Below, piece after piece: positions 1-8,467 of a stretch of DNA of 64,000 nucleotides; within the stretch, counting starts at the first letter, position 1, and each line of letters starts with the position of its first letter. The stretch is from Microbacterium schleiferi. GTDB taxonomy: Bacteria > Actinomycetota > Actinomycetes > Actinomycetales > Microbacteriaceae. The DNA lies in assembly GCF_015565955.1 (NCBI RefSeq), contig NZ_CP064760.1, positions 2,790,001 to 2,854,000 of the forward strand. Direction: 5' to 3'. The notes beneath the pieces are model-generated. The model was not told where the DNA came from, ran no database searches, and worked only from the letters and a program-made list of their open reading frames with translations. Position numbers and translations under genes: made by a program.

Positions 1-92
1 CCCGGCACCTCAGCGTGCTCGGCCCGCGGCGGATCCTGCACGCGGAACGTGCTGGGATCCATGCGGAAGACGGGATCTTTCGGGTCGGTCAC
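1..92 (-). CDS. 5' end of an unidentified gene running off the window
   Basis: Reading leftward, an open frame starts with GTG at 92 and stays open to the window edge, giving about 30 residues that begin VTDPKDPVFRMDPSTFRVQD. An AGGA-type ribosome site lies seven bases upstream of the GTG. The gene is divergent from aspS with 57 bases between the two starts. I do not recognise the family, and the fragment is too short to assign a function. The Pro/Asp-rich composition is compatible with a soluble N-terminus. It could be spurious, but start, ribosome site and divergent placement fit a real gene. Confidence 0.5.
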   Translation of the reverse strand, partial: MTDPKDPVFRMDPSTFRVQDPPRAEHAEVP

Positions 93-149
93 GGGCCCAT
101 CCTAGGGCGCTGGGGGTTACCACCGCACGGGCCCGTAGACTGGGCGCTC

Positions 150-1493
150 GTGAGTGAACGCGTCCTGGTGAACCAGCTGAAGCATCTGCCCGCGGGCGCC
201 GTCTCCGTTTCCGGATGGGTCGAGACGGTGCGCGATCAGAAGAAGGTGCAGTTCGTCATCTTGCGCGATGAGACCGGCGCGGTGCAGCTGGTCAATCCTG
301 CCACCCGCGAGCTGGCGGAGGATGCCGACGATGCTGCGCGCGCGGCGCTCGCCCTGACCGAGACGATCTCGGCGATGTCGACCGGCACGTTCTTGACCGT
401 CACGGGCGAACTCAAGCACGACGAGCGCGTGAAGCTCGGCGGCGTGGAGATCAAGATCGGCGCGCTCGAGATCGCTGCCGCATCCGACCCCGAGACGCCG
501 ATCGCCGCCGACAGCGGGCTCGACAAGCGGATGGACTGGCGCTTCATCGACCTGCGTCAAGCCCGCAACAACCTCATCTTCCGCGTGCAGACGACCCTCG
601 AGCACGCGATGCGCACGTACTGGATCGAGCGCGACTACATCGAGATCCACTCCCCCAAGCTCATGTCGAGCCCGGCAGAGTCGCGCGCCGAGCTGTTCTC
701 CCTCGAGTACTTCGGCGACCAGACCGCGTACCTCGCGCAGAGCCCGCAGCACTTTAAGCAGATGGCGCAGGCCGCGGGCTTTGGCAAGGTGTTCGAGATC
801 GCCGACGCGTTCCGCGCAGACCCCAGCTTCACGAGCCGCCATGCGACCGAGTTCACCTCGATCGATGCCGAGATCAGCTGGGTCGACTCCCACGAGGACG
901 TCGCCCGGATGCAGGAGGAACTGCTCCAGACCGCGATCCAGGCCGTCAAAGACAAGCACGGGGCGGAGATCGAGGAGCTCTTCGGGCTCGAGGTCACGGT
1001 TCCGGCCCTGCCGTTCCCGCGCATTCCGCTGGCTGAGGCCCGCGAGATCGTCGCCTCCCGCGGCTACGAGATCCCCCGCGCCGACGGCGACCTCGATCCC
1101 GAGGGCGAGCGGCAGCTGTCGGCCTACGTGAAGGAGACGTACGACCACGACTTCGTCTTCGTCACCGACTACCACCCCGAGATCCGCCCGTTCTACCACA
1201 TGCGCGATCCCGAGACCGGGATGACCAAGAGCTACGACCTGCTCTACCGCGGCACCGAGATCACCACCGGCGCGCAGCGCGAGCACCGCGTCGAGGTTCT
1301 CGAGGCGCAGGCGACGGAGAAGGGTCTGGATGTCGCGGGGCTGGAGCACTACCTCGACTTCTTCCGCTACGGCGTTCCGCCGCACGGCGGGTTCGGCATG
1401 GGCCTCGCACGCCTGCTCATGCTGCTGCTGGGCGAATCGTCGATCCGCGAGGTCACGTTCCTCTTCCGCGGTCCCACCCGCCTGGCTCCCTGA
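150..1493 (+). CDS. aspS: aspartyl-tRNA synthetase, archaeal-type (Asp-tRNA(Asp/Asn) ligase)
   Basis: Class II synthetase that charges tRNA with aspartate in the cytoplasm. An N-terminal OB-fold anticodon-binding domain (about residues 10-105) precedes the catalytic core. Motif 2 is seen around residues 220-240 (RADPSFTSRHATEFTSID) and motif 3 near 413-424 (GGFGMGLARLLM). At 447 residues it lacks the large GAD insertion of the usual ~590-residue bacterial enzyme, so it belongs to the archaeal/eukaryotic-like type. Many members of that type also charge tRNA(Asn) and depend on GatCAB; non-discrimination is inferred here. The GTG at 150 is chosen because the family N-terminus starts here; the frame extends upstream without similarity. 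A strong terminator follows. Confidence 0.95.
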   Translation: MSERVLVNQLKHLPAGAVSVSGWVETVRDQKKVQFVILRDETGAVQLVNPATRELAEDADDAARAALALTETISAMSTGTFLTVTGELKHDERVKLGGVEIKIGALEIAAASDPETPIAADSGLDKRMDWRFIDLRQARNNLIFRVQTTLEHAMRTYWIERDYIEIHSPKLMSSPAESRAELFSLEYFGDQTAYLAQSPQHFKQMAQAAGFGKVFEIADAFRADPSFTSRHATEFTSIDAEISWVDSHEDVARMQEELLQTAIQAVKDKHGAEIEELFGLEVTVPALPFPRIPLAEAREIVASRGYEIPRADGDLDPEGERQLSAYVKETYDHDFVFVTDYHPEIRPFYHMRDPETGMTKSYDLLYRGTEITTGAQREHRVEVLEAQATEKGLDVAGLEHYLDFFRYGVPPHGGFGMGLARLLMLLLGESSIREVTFLFRGPTRLAP

Positions 1494-1515
1494 GCCCCCA
1501 CCGTCTCGCACCCAG

Positions 1516-1549
1516 AAGGCCCCGCATCCGTCACCGGACGCGGGGCCTT
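1516..1549 (+). terminator. intrinsic terminator after aspS
   Basis: Arms AAGGCCCCGC (1516-1525) and GCGGGGCCTT (1540-1549) are perfectly complementary, with an inner TCCG/CGGA pairing in the loop. It lies 23 bases after the aspS stop and before the next start at 1581. Confidence 0.85.
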
Positions 1550-1580
1550 TGGCTCGTAGAGTCACGCCTACGCTGGGAGC

Positions 1581-2398
1581 ATGACCGCGGCTTCGGCATC
1601 CGATCTTCCTTCCCTCATCCCCGACGGGACGTACAACTTCCGCGACATCGGTGGCCTGCCCCTCGCCTCTGGCGACGACACGCGCACCGGCGTGCTGTAC
1701 CGATCGGATGCCCTCAGCGCTCTGACCCCTCTCGGACTCGAGCAGTTGGCCGCGACCGACATCGAGGTCGTCGTCGACTTTCGGACCGCGATGGAGCAGC
1801 AGATGGCGCCGGACCGGCTTCCTGCATCGCGGCACCTGCAGACCGTGCAGCTCGGGGTGCTCGAGGGGGCGATGGCGGGATGGCGCAGGAGGTGCTGAAG
1901 TCGGCATCGCAGGCGGATGACCCCGAGGCGACATCGCGCGCCATCGAGACGGCGCTGGCCCAGATCCCCTCCCTGTCGGATCTGTACATCTCGATGCTCG
2001 AACACGGCGCCAGCGCTTTCGCGGAAACCGCACGCAGGGTCGCCGTGTCCGAGGGAGCAGTTCTCGTGCACTGCACGGCGGGCAAGGATCGCACCGGCGT
2101 CGCGATCGCCCTGATTCTCGAGGCCGTCGGTGTCGAACGAGCAGCGATCGTCGACGACTACGCGGCCTCGGAGCGCAACCTCGCCGGCCCGTGGACCGAG
2201 CGCATGTTCGGGATGCTCCAGGCCATGGGCCTCCCGCGCACCCCTGCGCTGGACGACCTCGTCGCCGCGACCCCGCCCGCCGCGATCATCACGGCACTGG
2301 AATGGGTCGACGCTCATCACGGCGGCGCCGCACACTACCTGCGTTCGGGCGGACTCACGGATGCCGAACTCGACGCCCTCCGGCGCCGGCTCACCTGA
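1581..2398 (+). CDS. tyrosine/dual-specificity phosphatase-like protein (frame broken once)
   Basis: Tyrosine-protein phosphatase of the Y_phosphatase3 type. The N-terminal part has the family opening NFRDIGG; the C-terminal part has the catalytic P-loop HCTAGKDRTG near residue 163, containing the nucleophilic Cys and phosphate-binding Arg. The two halves are in different frames. The first runs into a stop at 1898 and the second is open from about 1880. Adding one G to the GGG run at 1877-1879 gives a continuous protein of about 272 residues with the motifs properly spaced, so I treat it as one gene with a probable base-calling error. The substrate is unknown. Confidence 0.8.
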
Positions 2399-2417
2399 GC
2401 TCGCAGAGCCGCCGCGG

Positions 2418-2720
2418 CTAGATGACGAAGTCGACGGCGTGACGCGAGGCCACGACGCTGCGGATGTAGCCCGCAACCTCTTCGTGGGCCGGATGCACCT
2501 GGTACGCCTCCAGGGAGTCGAGGTCATCGACATCCATGATGAGGACGACATCCGCGTTGACATCTGGATACTCGCTGTTCGCGCCTGCCGACAGAGCCCG
2601 AATCTCGGGAACGACCCCGACCAGAGCGTTCAGTCGCCGCGCAACCTCGGCTGCGTGCTCCGCGCGCGTGGTTGCATCGCCGGCAGCCATCGTCCACATC
2701 ACGACATGGCGCAGGGTCAT
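2418..2720 (-). CDS. Dabb family (stress-responsive A/B barrel) protein
   Basis: A 100-residue protein starting MTLRHVVMW, the typical opening of stress-responsive dimeric alpha/beta-barrel (Dabb) proteins. The family also shows the mid-protein segment NADVVLIMDVDDLDSLEAYQ and a histidine in HPAHEEV. Such proteins form small homodimers; many have no known reaction. The ATG at 2720 has a GGAGGT-type ribosome site. It overlaps the stop of the preceding glutaredoxin-like gene by ATGA, so the two are probably translationally coupled. Confidence 0.85.
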   Translation of the reverse strand: MTLRHVVMWTMAAGDATTRAEHAAEVARRLNALVGVVPEIRALSAGANSEYPDVNADVVLIMDVDDLDSLEAYQVHPAHEEVAGYIRSVVASRHAVDFVI

Positions 2721-3007
2721 CGCGACACCTCCGAGGTTCGCGACGCGGCATCCGCGTGGCGCAGCGCCGTGCTCAACCGTGCGGCGTCCAGACGCCAGTG
2801 GGCGTGGAGGTCGCCGTCGATCAGCACGACAGGGATCTTCTCCCACCACAGCTCCGACAACGCCGGGTCATCATCGATCGAAAACTCCTCGACGGTCACC
2901 GCGTCAGCCTGCTCCTCGGGAAGTTCGGCGAGAACGTGGTCGATCACTCCGCGCGCGACGTCACAGAGATGGCAGCCGTCGCGGCCGATGAGGGTCACTG
3001 TCGTCAC
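2717..3007 (-). CDS. glutaredoxin-like thiol-redox protein (DUF836 type)
   Basis: Small thioredoxin-fold protein of 96 residues with a redox motif CHLC near the N-terminus (after TLIGRDGCHLC) and the cis-proline strand KIPVVLIDG. This matches the glutaredoxin-like DUF836 family. The presumed role is a cytoplasmic disulfide or mixed-thiol exchange reaction. The start is taken as GTG at 3007, before TTVTLIG; a GTG at 2998 is possible. Its stop overlaps the Dabb gene start by four bases (ATGA), so the pair forms a bicistron. Confidence 0.8.
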   Translation of the reverse strand: MTTVTLIGRDGCHLCDVARGVIDHVLAELPEEQADAVTVEEFSIDDDPALSELWWEKIPVVLIDGDLHAHWRLDAARLSTALRHADAASRTSEVSR

Positions 3008-3120
3008 GGTCCCATCGTAGGTGGACGCTAATCCTCCGAGCCTCCTGTGTCCCTCGCTCTCGGTTTGGGGGCCCACCACCTGCGCCCCGTAGCGTGGGGG
3101 AATGCCCGAAGGGAGAACCG

Positions 3121-4416
3121 ATGCGTGACCTGCGCCTGAACGAGTGGCAGAGCACCCCCGACGTTGTCGACGCGACGACAGCGACCCTCGGCCCCTGGCT
3201 GACATTCGCGATCGCGGTGGTCGTCGCCATCGTCGCCGCGCTCGTGCTGACCATGATCGTCTCGGGGATCGTGAAGCTCGCACTCCGCCGACGCTCGTGG
3301 GGGCAGAGCTTCGTGCGCTACGCGCGGCGGCCGTTTCGCACGATCATCCTGATCATCGCCCTGTGGATCGCGGTCGATCGCTACTTCCCCCTGGGGCTTG
3401 CCGGTGGGGATGCCGCCGACAATGCCGCGTGGGATGCCGTCATCGACCGCGCCGCGGCCATCGGCTCCATCGCCGCGGCGGCATGGCTCCTGATCGAACT
3501 CGTGCGATTCGCGACCGAAATGGCCCTCGGCCACTACCGGATCGACGTGCCCGACAACCGGGTCGCTCGACGCATCCGCACCCAGGTCCTCATCCTCAGA
3601 CGCGTCGCAGTGGTCATCATCGTCATCCTGGCGATCGGTGCAGCGCTGCTGACCTTCCCCTCGATCCAGGCGTTCGGCGCCAGCGTCCTGGCGTCCGCCG
3701 GTATCGCCTCCATCGTCGCGGGCCTTGCAGCACAGTCCGTGCTCGCAAACATGTTCGCCGGCATCCAATTGGTCTTCAGCGAGGCACTGCGGGTCGATGA
3801 CGTCATCGTCGCCGATGGCCAGTGGGGTCGCGTGGGCGAGATCACCCTGAGCTACGTCGTGCTCGACCTGTGGGATGACCGCCGCCTCATCCTGCCGTGC
3901 ACGTACTTCACGACCACGCCGTTCGAGAACTGGACGCGCAAGGGCAGCGAACTGCTGGGAGCTGTCGAGCTCGACGTGGATTGGCGCATCTCCACCGCAC
4001 GCATGCGCGAACATCTGCAGCGCGTTGTCGGGGAGACCGCTCTGTGGGACGGGCGCACGGCGGTGCTGCAGGTGACCGAAGCTACCGGCGGATTGGTGCG
4101 GGTACGCATCCTGGTCACCGCCGCCAACGCGGGAACGCTGTTCGACCTGCGCTGCCTCGTACGCGAAGAGATGGTCGCCTGGGTGCGCCGCACCAACCCC
4201 GACGCGCTCCCGGTGCAGCGGATTCTGGTCACGCAGCCGGCCGAGGCCACCGAAGCCGAGGACACGAACACCGGCGCGGTCGAGGGCCTGTTCTCGGGAA
4301 GCGCACAAGGAGACGCACGGGCGGCGCAGTACACGAACGCCATCCCGGTCCAAGACGACGGCTCGGATGACGCCGAGGGCGACACGGAAGACACTCGCCA
4401 GGAGTCACCGAAGTAG
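3121..4416 (+). CDS. MscS-family mechanosensitive ion channel
   Basis: Membrane channel of 431 residues that would release solutes on hypo-osmotic shock. Hydrophobic segments lie near residues 22-46, 73-88, 110-126 and 158-182. The pore helix follows around 183-220 as a Gly/Ala-rich segment (SVLASAGIASIVAGLAAQSV), then the beta domain with the family-typical WTRKGSELLGAVELDVDW. The last 60 residues are acidic and low in complexity (EDTNTGAVEG, QDDGSDDAEGDTED), probably a disordered cytoplasmic tail. The ATG at 3121 is chosen over GTG 3094 because AGGGAG lies six bases before it. It is monocistronic. Confidence 0.9.
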   Translation: MRDLRLNEWQSTPDVVDATTATLGPWLTFAIAVVVAIVAALVLTMIVSGIVKLALRRRSWGQSFVRYARRPFRTIILIIALWIAVDRYFPLGLAGGDAADNAAWDAVIDRAAAIGSIAAAAWLLIELVRFATEMALGHYRIDVPDNRVARRIRTQVLILRRVAVVIIVILAIGAALLTFPSIQAFGASVLASAGIASIVAGLAAQSVLANMFAGIQLVFSEALRVDDVIVADGQWGRVGEITLSYVVLDLWDDRRLILPCTYFTTTPFENWTRKGSELLGAVELDVDWRISTARMREHLQRVVGETALWDGRTAVLQVTEATGGLVRVRILVTAANAGTLFDLRCLVREEMVAWVRRTNPDALPVQRILVTQPAEATEAEDTNTGAVEGLFSGSAQGDARAAQYTNAIPVQDDGSDDAEGDTEDTRQESPK

Positions 4417-4427
4417 GAGAAATCAGT

Positions 4428-4462
4428 GAGGTAGGACGATTCAGCCCACACTGTCCTACCTC
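4428..4462 (+). terminator. palindrome after the MscS gene
   Basis: GAGGTAGGAC (4428-4437) and GTCCTACCTC (4453-4462) are perfect inverted arms with a 15-base spacer, 12 bases after the stop. There is no T-run, so this may be a stem-loop mRNA end rather than a classical terminator. Confidence 0.5.
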
Positions 4463-4533
4463 GGTGAGAACGCCTTCCTCCGCGCGCGCGATGCGGGGAC
4501 CTGGATGCCGTCAGTGGCGCCCACACAAACACG

Positions 4534-4560
4534 AAGCGCCCGTCCAGAGGACAGGCGCTT
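4534..4560 (-). terminator. terminator of the small basic-protein gene
   Basis: AAGCGCC (4534-4540) and GGCGCTT (4554-4560) pair. An inner GTCC/GGAC extends the stem past one mismatch, leaving a three-base loop. It lies 17 bases downstream of the stop of the 32-residue gene on this strand. Confidence 0.75.
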
Positions 4561-4577
4561 GGTGTGGCTGCCGCAAC

Positions 4578-4676
4578 TTACTTCTTGTTGCGGCGCTGGT
4601 GGCGAGTCTTGCGAAGCAGCTTGCGGTGCTTCTTCTTCGCCATGCGCTTGCGGCGCTTCTTGATGACAGAACCCAC
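4578..4676 (-). CDS. 32-residue basic AURKAIP1/COX24-domain protein (bS22-like)
   Basis: A tiny, very basic protein reading MGSVIKKRRKRMAKKKHR at its start and ending RNKK, almost entirely Lys/Arg/His. It matches the AURKAIP1/COX24 domain small protein conserved across actinobacteria. The mycobacterial homologue is a small ribosomal subunit protein, bS22. The start is GTG at 4676 with a GAGG site seven bases upstream, and the reading frame is only 99 bases. In mycobacteria this gene sits beside an HTH gene and proC; here the HTH gene is next door and proC is 5 kb away. Function by homology: ribosome component. Confidence 0.9.
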   Translation of the reverse strand: MGSVIKKRRKRMAKKKHRKLLRKTRHQRRNKK

Positions 4677-4768
4677 GGAGAACCTCACAATGTCGGGGTC
4701 TGGGCGTCGAACGCGGCGTGCGTTCTCGCCCGGGAACGGGCATGAATGGAAAAATGCCTCGGATCAGT

Positions 4769-4960
4769 CTAGCCGACGTCGGCGATGGGACGCTGAAGGG
4801 CAGCTGTCACCGCCGACTCGGGCACACGGTAGCTGCGTCCGAAACGCACCGCCGGCAACTCACCGCTGTGCACCAGCCGATAGACGGTCATCTTCGAGAC
4901 CCGCATCAGGTCTGCGACCTCCGCGACGGTCAGGAAGCGCACATCTGGCAGCTCTGCCAT
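4769..4960 (-). CDS. small excisionase/BldC-type HTH DNA-binding protein
   Basis: A 63-residue protein consisting of one MerR-like/excisionase helix-turn-helix: FLTVAEVADLMRVSKMTVYR, then a recognition wing ending in VRFGRSYRVP. It resembles the conserved mycobacterial HTH protein encoded next to the bS22-like gene, and BldC-type regulators more loosely. The ATG at 4960 follows an AAAGGGGAA ribosome site. It lies upstream of the 32-residue basic protein gene on the same strand with a 92-base gap. It is probably a chromosomal regulator; nothing here suggests a phage excisionase. Targets are unknown. Confidence 0.85.
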   Translation of the reverse strand: MAELPDVRFLTVAEVADLMRVSKMTVYRLVHSGELPAVRFGRSYRVPESAVTAALQRPIADVG

Positions 4961-5071
4961 GGCTTCCCCTTTCCACACCCAGCCGACCGGCGCGACCGAC
5001 CGGCGGTAGCGAACACTCTAGAGCCTGCGCGAGACGCGTGTAAACCGGTGTGACTTCTGTGACGTGAGTGG

Positions 5072-5479
5072 TTAGCGGCCGGGGAGCTTCCGCCAGGCGT
5101 TGGCAACGGCGTAGCGAGCGGATGCCGCCGCCCGGCCCACCGCTTCGGCGGCGTGCGCCGCCGAGTCAGACAAAGCCACCGGCAGCTCGATCTCGAGGTC
5201 GTCCTCGGTTGTGAGGAAAGGCACCAGCCAATCGTCGACTTCATCGAGAGGCTCGGGCGACAGGCTGTAGTAGCGGTGCTGCCCTTCCTCTCGAACGGAC
5301 ACGAGATGGGCATCCCGGAGCACCTTGAGATGCTTGGAGACCGTGGGTTGACTCACGCCGAGTTCACTCACGATCTGGGACACGCTCGTGCCCGAGTCGG
5401 ACTCGGACTCGCGCTCCAGCAAGAGCCGCAGGATGTCGCGCCGGGTACCGTCCGCGATCACGTCGAAGATGTCCGCCAT
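5072..5479 (-). CDS. ArsR-family winged-helix regulator
   Basis: A 135-residue protein with an ArsR/SmtB-like winged helix at residues 1-90: DIFDVIADGTRRDILRLLL, then SQIVSELGVSQPTVSKHLKV and the wing EGQHRYYSL. No cysteine metal ligands are present, so metal sensing is unlikely. A C-terminal tail of about 45 residues is Ala-rich and helical. It is divergent from the first TrkH gene with 92 bases between the starts, which makes that potassium operon a natural target (inference from position). The start is ATG at 5479. Confidence 0.85.
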   Translation of the reverse strand: MADIFDVIADGTRRDILRLLLERESESDSGTSVSQIVSELGVSQPTVSKHLKVLRDAHLVSVREEGQHRYYSLSPEPLDEVDDWLVPFLTTEDDLEIELPVALSDSAAHAAEAVGRAAASARYAVANAWRKLPGR

Positions 5480-5571
5480 GTGTTTAGGGTAGTCGCGCCC
5501 GCGGCCGGCAGTAGCATGAGGAAGCGATCCGGCCGAGCAAGTCACCGAGCACAACACCAGGGAGGGTGGGG

Positions 5572-7008
5572 ATGTCCGAAGGCGTGCGTGCAACGCCGCA
5601 TCCCCTGCGCACCCTCGGTCACCGCCTGTTCGAACTGTTTCGTACCGTTGCGCAGAACTCGCCGTCGCGGTTCGCGATCTTCGTATTCGTCGGCCTGATT
5701 CTCATCTTCACGGGGCTCTTCTCGCTGCCGATCGCCTCGGCAACCGGTCAGGTGACGCGCTTCGCGGATGCCCTGTTCACGGCCGTTTCCACGATCTGCG
5801 TGACGGGCCTGGCCACGGTGAACATGGCCACCCAATGGTCGCCGTTCGGTCACGTCCTCATCTTCATCGGCGTCCAGATCGGCGCCATGGGCGTGCTGAC
5901 CCTGGCATCGATCCTCGGTCTGGTGATTTCGCGGCGACTCGGTCTGCGCGCGAAGCTGCTCGCAGCCGGCGACACGAACCCGCTACGCAGCCACGGCGGA
6001 CCCGTCAACGAGAGCCAGACGGTTCGCCTGGGAGATATCGGCGCCCTGCTGCGCGTCGTCGCCCTGTCAACACTCGTGATCGAGCTCGTCGTCGCCATCC
6101 TGTTGTACCCCGGGATGCTGGCTTCGGGCATCGAGTGGAACGTCGCCCTCTGGGAGGCACCGTTCTACGCGGCGATGGCGTTCACCAATACGGGATTCAC
6201 TCCCAACGTTGAGGGAGTCGGCGCCTTCGCCGACAACTACTGGGTCCTCACGGTGCTGATGGGCGGGGTCTTCCTCGGATCGATCGGCTTCCCCGTCATC
6301 TTCGCGCTGCGCCGCGAACTGTGGCACATCAGGCGCTGGCCGCTGCACACCAAACTCACGCTCATCACGACGACGACCCTGTTCGTGCTCGGCGGGCTCG
6401 TCTTCCTGGGGTTGGAGTTCAACAACCCGGCAACTCTCGGCAGCCTCGACGCCGCAGACACGACGATGCAGTCGTTCTTCCTCTCGGCGATGACGCGCTC
6501 GGGCGGATTCTCCGTCCTGAACATGTCGGAGCTGAACGGGTCGAGCCAGATCGTGGCGATGATGCTCATGTTCGTCGGCGGCGGATCGGCCTCCACCGCC
6601 GGCGGGATCAAGGTCACGACCCTCGCCGTCATCGCCCTCGCTGTGTGGTCCGAGGCAAAGGGCCGCAACTCCACGCAGGTCTTCCGCCGCCGCATCCCGA
6701 GCGACGTCCTTCGCGTCGCGCTCTCGGTGCTCGCGTGGGGATCGACGATCGTCGCGGTCTCCACCGTCATCATCCTGCAGATCACGAAGGCGGATGTCGC
6801 CTCGGTCCTGTTCGATGTCATCTCGGGCTTCGCGACGGTTGGTCTCTCGACCGGGTTGACCGAGACCCTGCCGGAGTCGGCCAAATACGTCCTCGCCGTG
6901 ACGATCGTCATGGGGCGCGTTGGTACAGTGACACTCGCCGCGGCCGTGGCCGCGACATCCCGTTCGCAGCTGTATTCGCTGCCCGTGGAAAGGCCCATCG
7001 TTGGTTGA
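5572..7008 (+). CDS. TrkH/KtrB-family potassium transporter membrane subunit (first copy)
   Basis: Membrane subunit of a Na+/K+-type potassium uptake system, 478 residues. The four pore loops carry the conserved filter glycines: VTGLATV, TNTGFTP, TRSGGFSV and ATVGLSTG. The family signature FVGGGSASTAGGIKVTT is intact. The start is ATG at 5572 after a GGAGGG ribosome site; a GTG six bases earlier is possible. Its stop overlaps the next gene, the regulatory TrkA subunit, by eight bases. A second copy of this module lies at 7772-9808 on the opposite strand. Confidence 0.93.
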   Translation: MSEGVRATPHPLRTLGHRLFELFRTVAQNSPSRFAIFVFVGLILIFTGLFSLPIASATGQVTRFADALFTAVSTICVTGLATVNMATQWSPFGHVLIFIGVQIGAMGVLTLASILGLVISRRLGLRAKLLAAGDTNPLRSHGGPVNESQTVRLGDIGALLRVVALSTLVIELVVAILLYPGMLASGIEWNVALWEAPFYAAMAFTNTGFTPNVEGVGAFADNYWVLTVLMGGVFLGSIGFPVIFALRRELWHIRRWPLHTKLTLITTTTLFVLGGLVFLGLEFNNPATLGSLDAADTTMQSFFLSAMTRSGGFSVLNMSELNGSSQIVAMMLMFVGGGSASTAGGIKVTTLAVIALAVWSEAKGRNSTQVFRRRIPSDVLRVALSVLAWGSTIVAVSTVIILQITKADVASVLFDVISGFATVGLSTGLTETLPESAKYVLAVTIVMGRVGTVTLAAAVAATSRSQLYSLPVERPIVG

Positions 7009-7672
7009 GCGCATCCGGAGCGACTCCCCCGTCCTCGTCATCGGACTCGGACGGTTCGGCGCCGCCTGCGCCGGGGAACTTGACCGTCTCGAGCGCGAAG
7101 TCCTCGCGATCGACGAGAGTCTCGAGCTCGTGCAGAAGTGGTCGGAGCGTGTCACGCACACCGTGCAGGCCGACGCGCGCAACATCGATGCGCTCAAGCA
7201 GATCGGCGCGCAGGAGTTCCAGGTCGCGGTTGTCGCGGTCGGTTCCTCGATCGAAGCGTCAGTGCTGATCACCGCGAACCTCGTGGATCTGAAGGTGCCG
7301 CAGATCTGGGCGAAGGCGGTGTCGCAGTCGCACGGCAAGATCCTCGCGCGTGTGGGCGCCAACCATGTCATCTACCCCGAACGCGAAGCCGGCGAGCGCG
7401 TCGCTCACCTCGTGAGCGGACGGATGCTGGACTTCATCCGCTTCGACGACGACTTCGTGCTCGCCAAGATGTACCCGCCGAAGTTCATCCGCGGCGTTGG
7501 CCTGAACGAGTCGGGTGTGCGCTCGAAGTACAACGTCACCGTCGTCGGCGTCAAAAGCCCCGGCAAGCCGTTCCGCTACGCCGAGGCGAACACCGTGGTG
7601 ACCAATCACGACCTCATCATCGTGTCGGGCACCAACAGCGACATCGAGCGCTTCGCCGCCCTCGACCGGTAG
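7001..7672 (+). CDS. TrkA/KtrA-family potassium channel gating subunit (first copy)
   Basis: Cytosolic RCK subunit of 223 residues. The N-terminal Rossmann fold carries VLVIGLGRFGAACA (about residues 10-24) for nucleotide binding, and a TrkA_C domain covers the last 80 residues. It gates the TrkH partner encoded just upstream. The start is TTG at 7001, overlapping the partner's stop by eight bases, with GGAAAGG as ribosome site inside the upstream gene. The second unit in this window has exactly the same overlap and start codon. The gene is followed by a long palindrome. Confidence 0.92.
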   Translation: MVERIRSDSPVLVIGLGRFGAACAGELDRLEREVLAIDESLELVQKWSERVTHTVQADARNIDALKQIGAQEFQVAVVAVGSSIEASVLITANLVDLKVPQIWAKAVSQSHGKILARVGANHVIYPEREAGERVAHLVSGRMLDFIRFDDDFVLAKMYPPKFIRGVGLNESGVRSKYNVTVVGVKSPGKPFRYAEANTVVTNHDLIIVSGTNSDIERFAALDR

Positions 7673-7696
7673 TCCGCTCCTCAGGCTCACCTCGTG

Positions 7697-7758
7697 CGCG
7701 AGGGGTCGCAACACGCCGCATCCAGGCGCGAGCAAGCGGCGTGTTGCGACCCCTCGCG
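7697..7758. repeat. long intergenic palindrome, family 1, copy A
   Basis: Arms of 23 bases (7697-7719 and 7736-7758) are perfectly complementary around a 16-base loop; the core of the left arm is GGGGTCGCAACACGCCGC. It lies between the convergent ends of the two TrkA genes and can end transcription from both sides. The same arm sequence recurs at 9945-10006, so the sequence itself, not only the pairing, is shared. Confidence 0.85.
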
Positions 7759-7771
7759 TGAGGGCCCAGCG

Positions 7772-8467
7772 TCAGCGCAGTTGGGCGAAGGCCTCGACGC
7801 GATCGGTGGGACCGACGATCAGGATGCTGTCGCCGTGACCCAGCACCGTCTCGTTGTCGGCGTTCATCCAGGTCTCGTCGGCGTGCTTGAAGGCGGTCAC
7901 GGTGACACCGTGCTTGCGGCGGAGCGTCGTCTGGCCGAGCGGTGTTCCGACGATGAGGTCGGGGGTCGTGATCTTGGCAAGCGAGTATCCGGGCTCGATC
8001 TCGAGGTAGTCCTTGGCGGCGCCGCGAACGAGGTGGGCCACGCGCCGCCCCATGTCCTTCTCGGGATAGATCACCCGGTGCACGCCGAGCTGCTCAAGGA
8101 TACGACCGTGCTGGTCGTCGACGGCCTTGGCCCAGATGACGGGAACCTTCAGCTGGATGAGCAGGGATGCCGTGAGGATGGATGCCTTGAGGTCCTGGCC
8201 GATGGCGATCACGACGCGGTCGAACTCATCGACCGCGAGCTGACGCAACACTTCCTCTTTCGTTGAGTCGGCACGCACGACCTGCGTCAGCTCGCCGTTG
8301 TGGGACTGCACGAGGTCTTCGTCGGTGTCGATCCCGAGCACCTCGGTGCCGGCTGCCATGAGCTCTTTGGCCAGGGAGCTGCCGAAGCGACCGAGCCCGA
8401 TCACCGCGACGGAGTCCGCCTCGGCGATGCGTCGCGAGGAGTCGGCGAAGAGCGCGAACCTAGCCAA
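7772..8467 (-). CDS. TrkA/KtrA-family potassium channel gating subunit (second copy)
   Basis: RCK subunit of 231 residues with Rossmann motif VAVIGLGRFGSSLA (about residues 20-33) and a C-terminal TrkA_C domain. The TTG at 8467 is chosen because it reproduces the first unit: it overlaps the TrkH stop by eight bases and has the same GGAAAGG ribosome site. An upstream in-frame ATG at 8512 lies inside the TrkH coding region and has no such site. Sequence differs clearly from the first copy, so this is an old duplication or a separately acquired unit. Confidence 0.92.
   Translation of the reverse strand: MARFALFADSSRRIAEADSVAVIGLGRFGSSLAKELMAAGTEVLGIDTDEDLVQSHNGELTQVVRADSTKEEVLRQLAVDEFDRVVIAIGQDLKASILTASLLIQLKVPVIWAKAVDDQHGRILEQLGVHRVIYPEKDMGRRVAHLVRGAAKDYLEIEPGYSLAKITTPDLIVGTPLGQTTLRRKHGVTVTAFKHADETWMNADNETVLGHGDSILIVGPTDRVEAFAQLR

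Noticed and set aside
117..2033. Long minus-strand open frame opposite aspS
   Set aside because: Shadow frame caused by high GC; low-complexity Arg/Asp/His-rich translation with no family match, and it overlaps well-supported genes.
4769..4960. Excisionase-like protein as a sign of an integrated element
   Set aside because: No integrase, att-like repeats or phage genes nearby, and the gene belongs to a conserved actinobacterial pair with the bS22-like gene.
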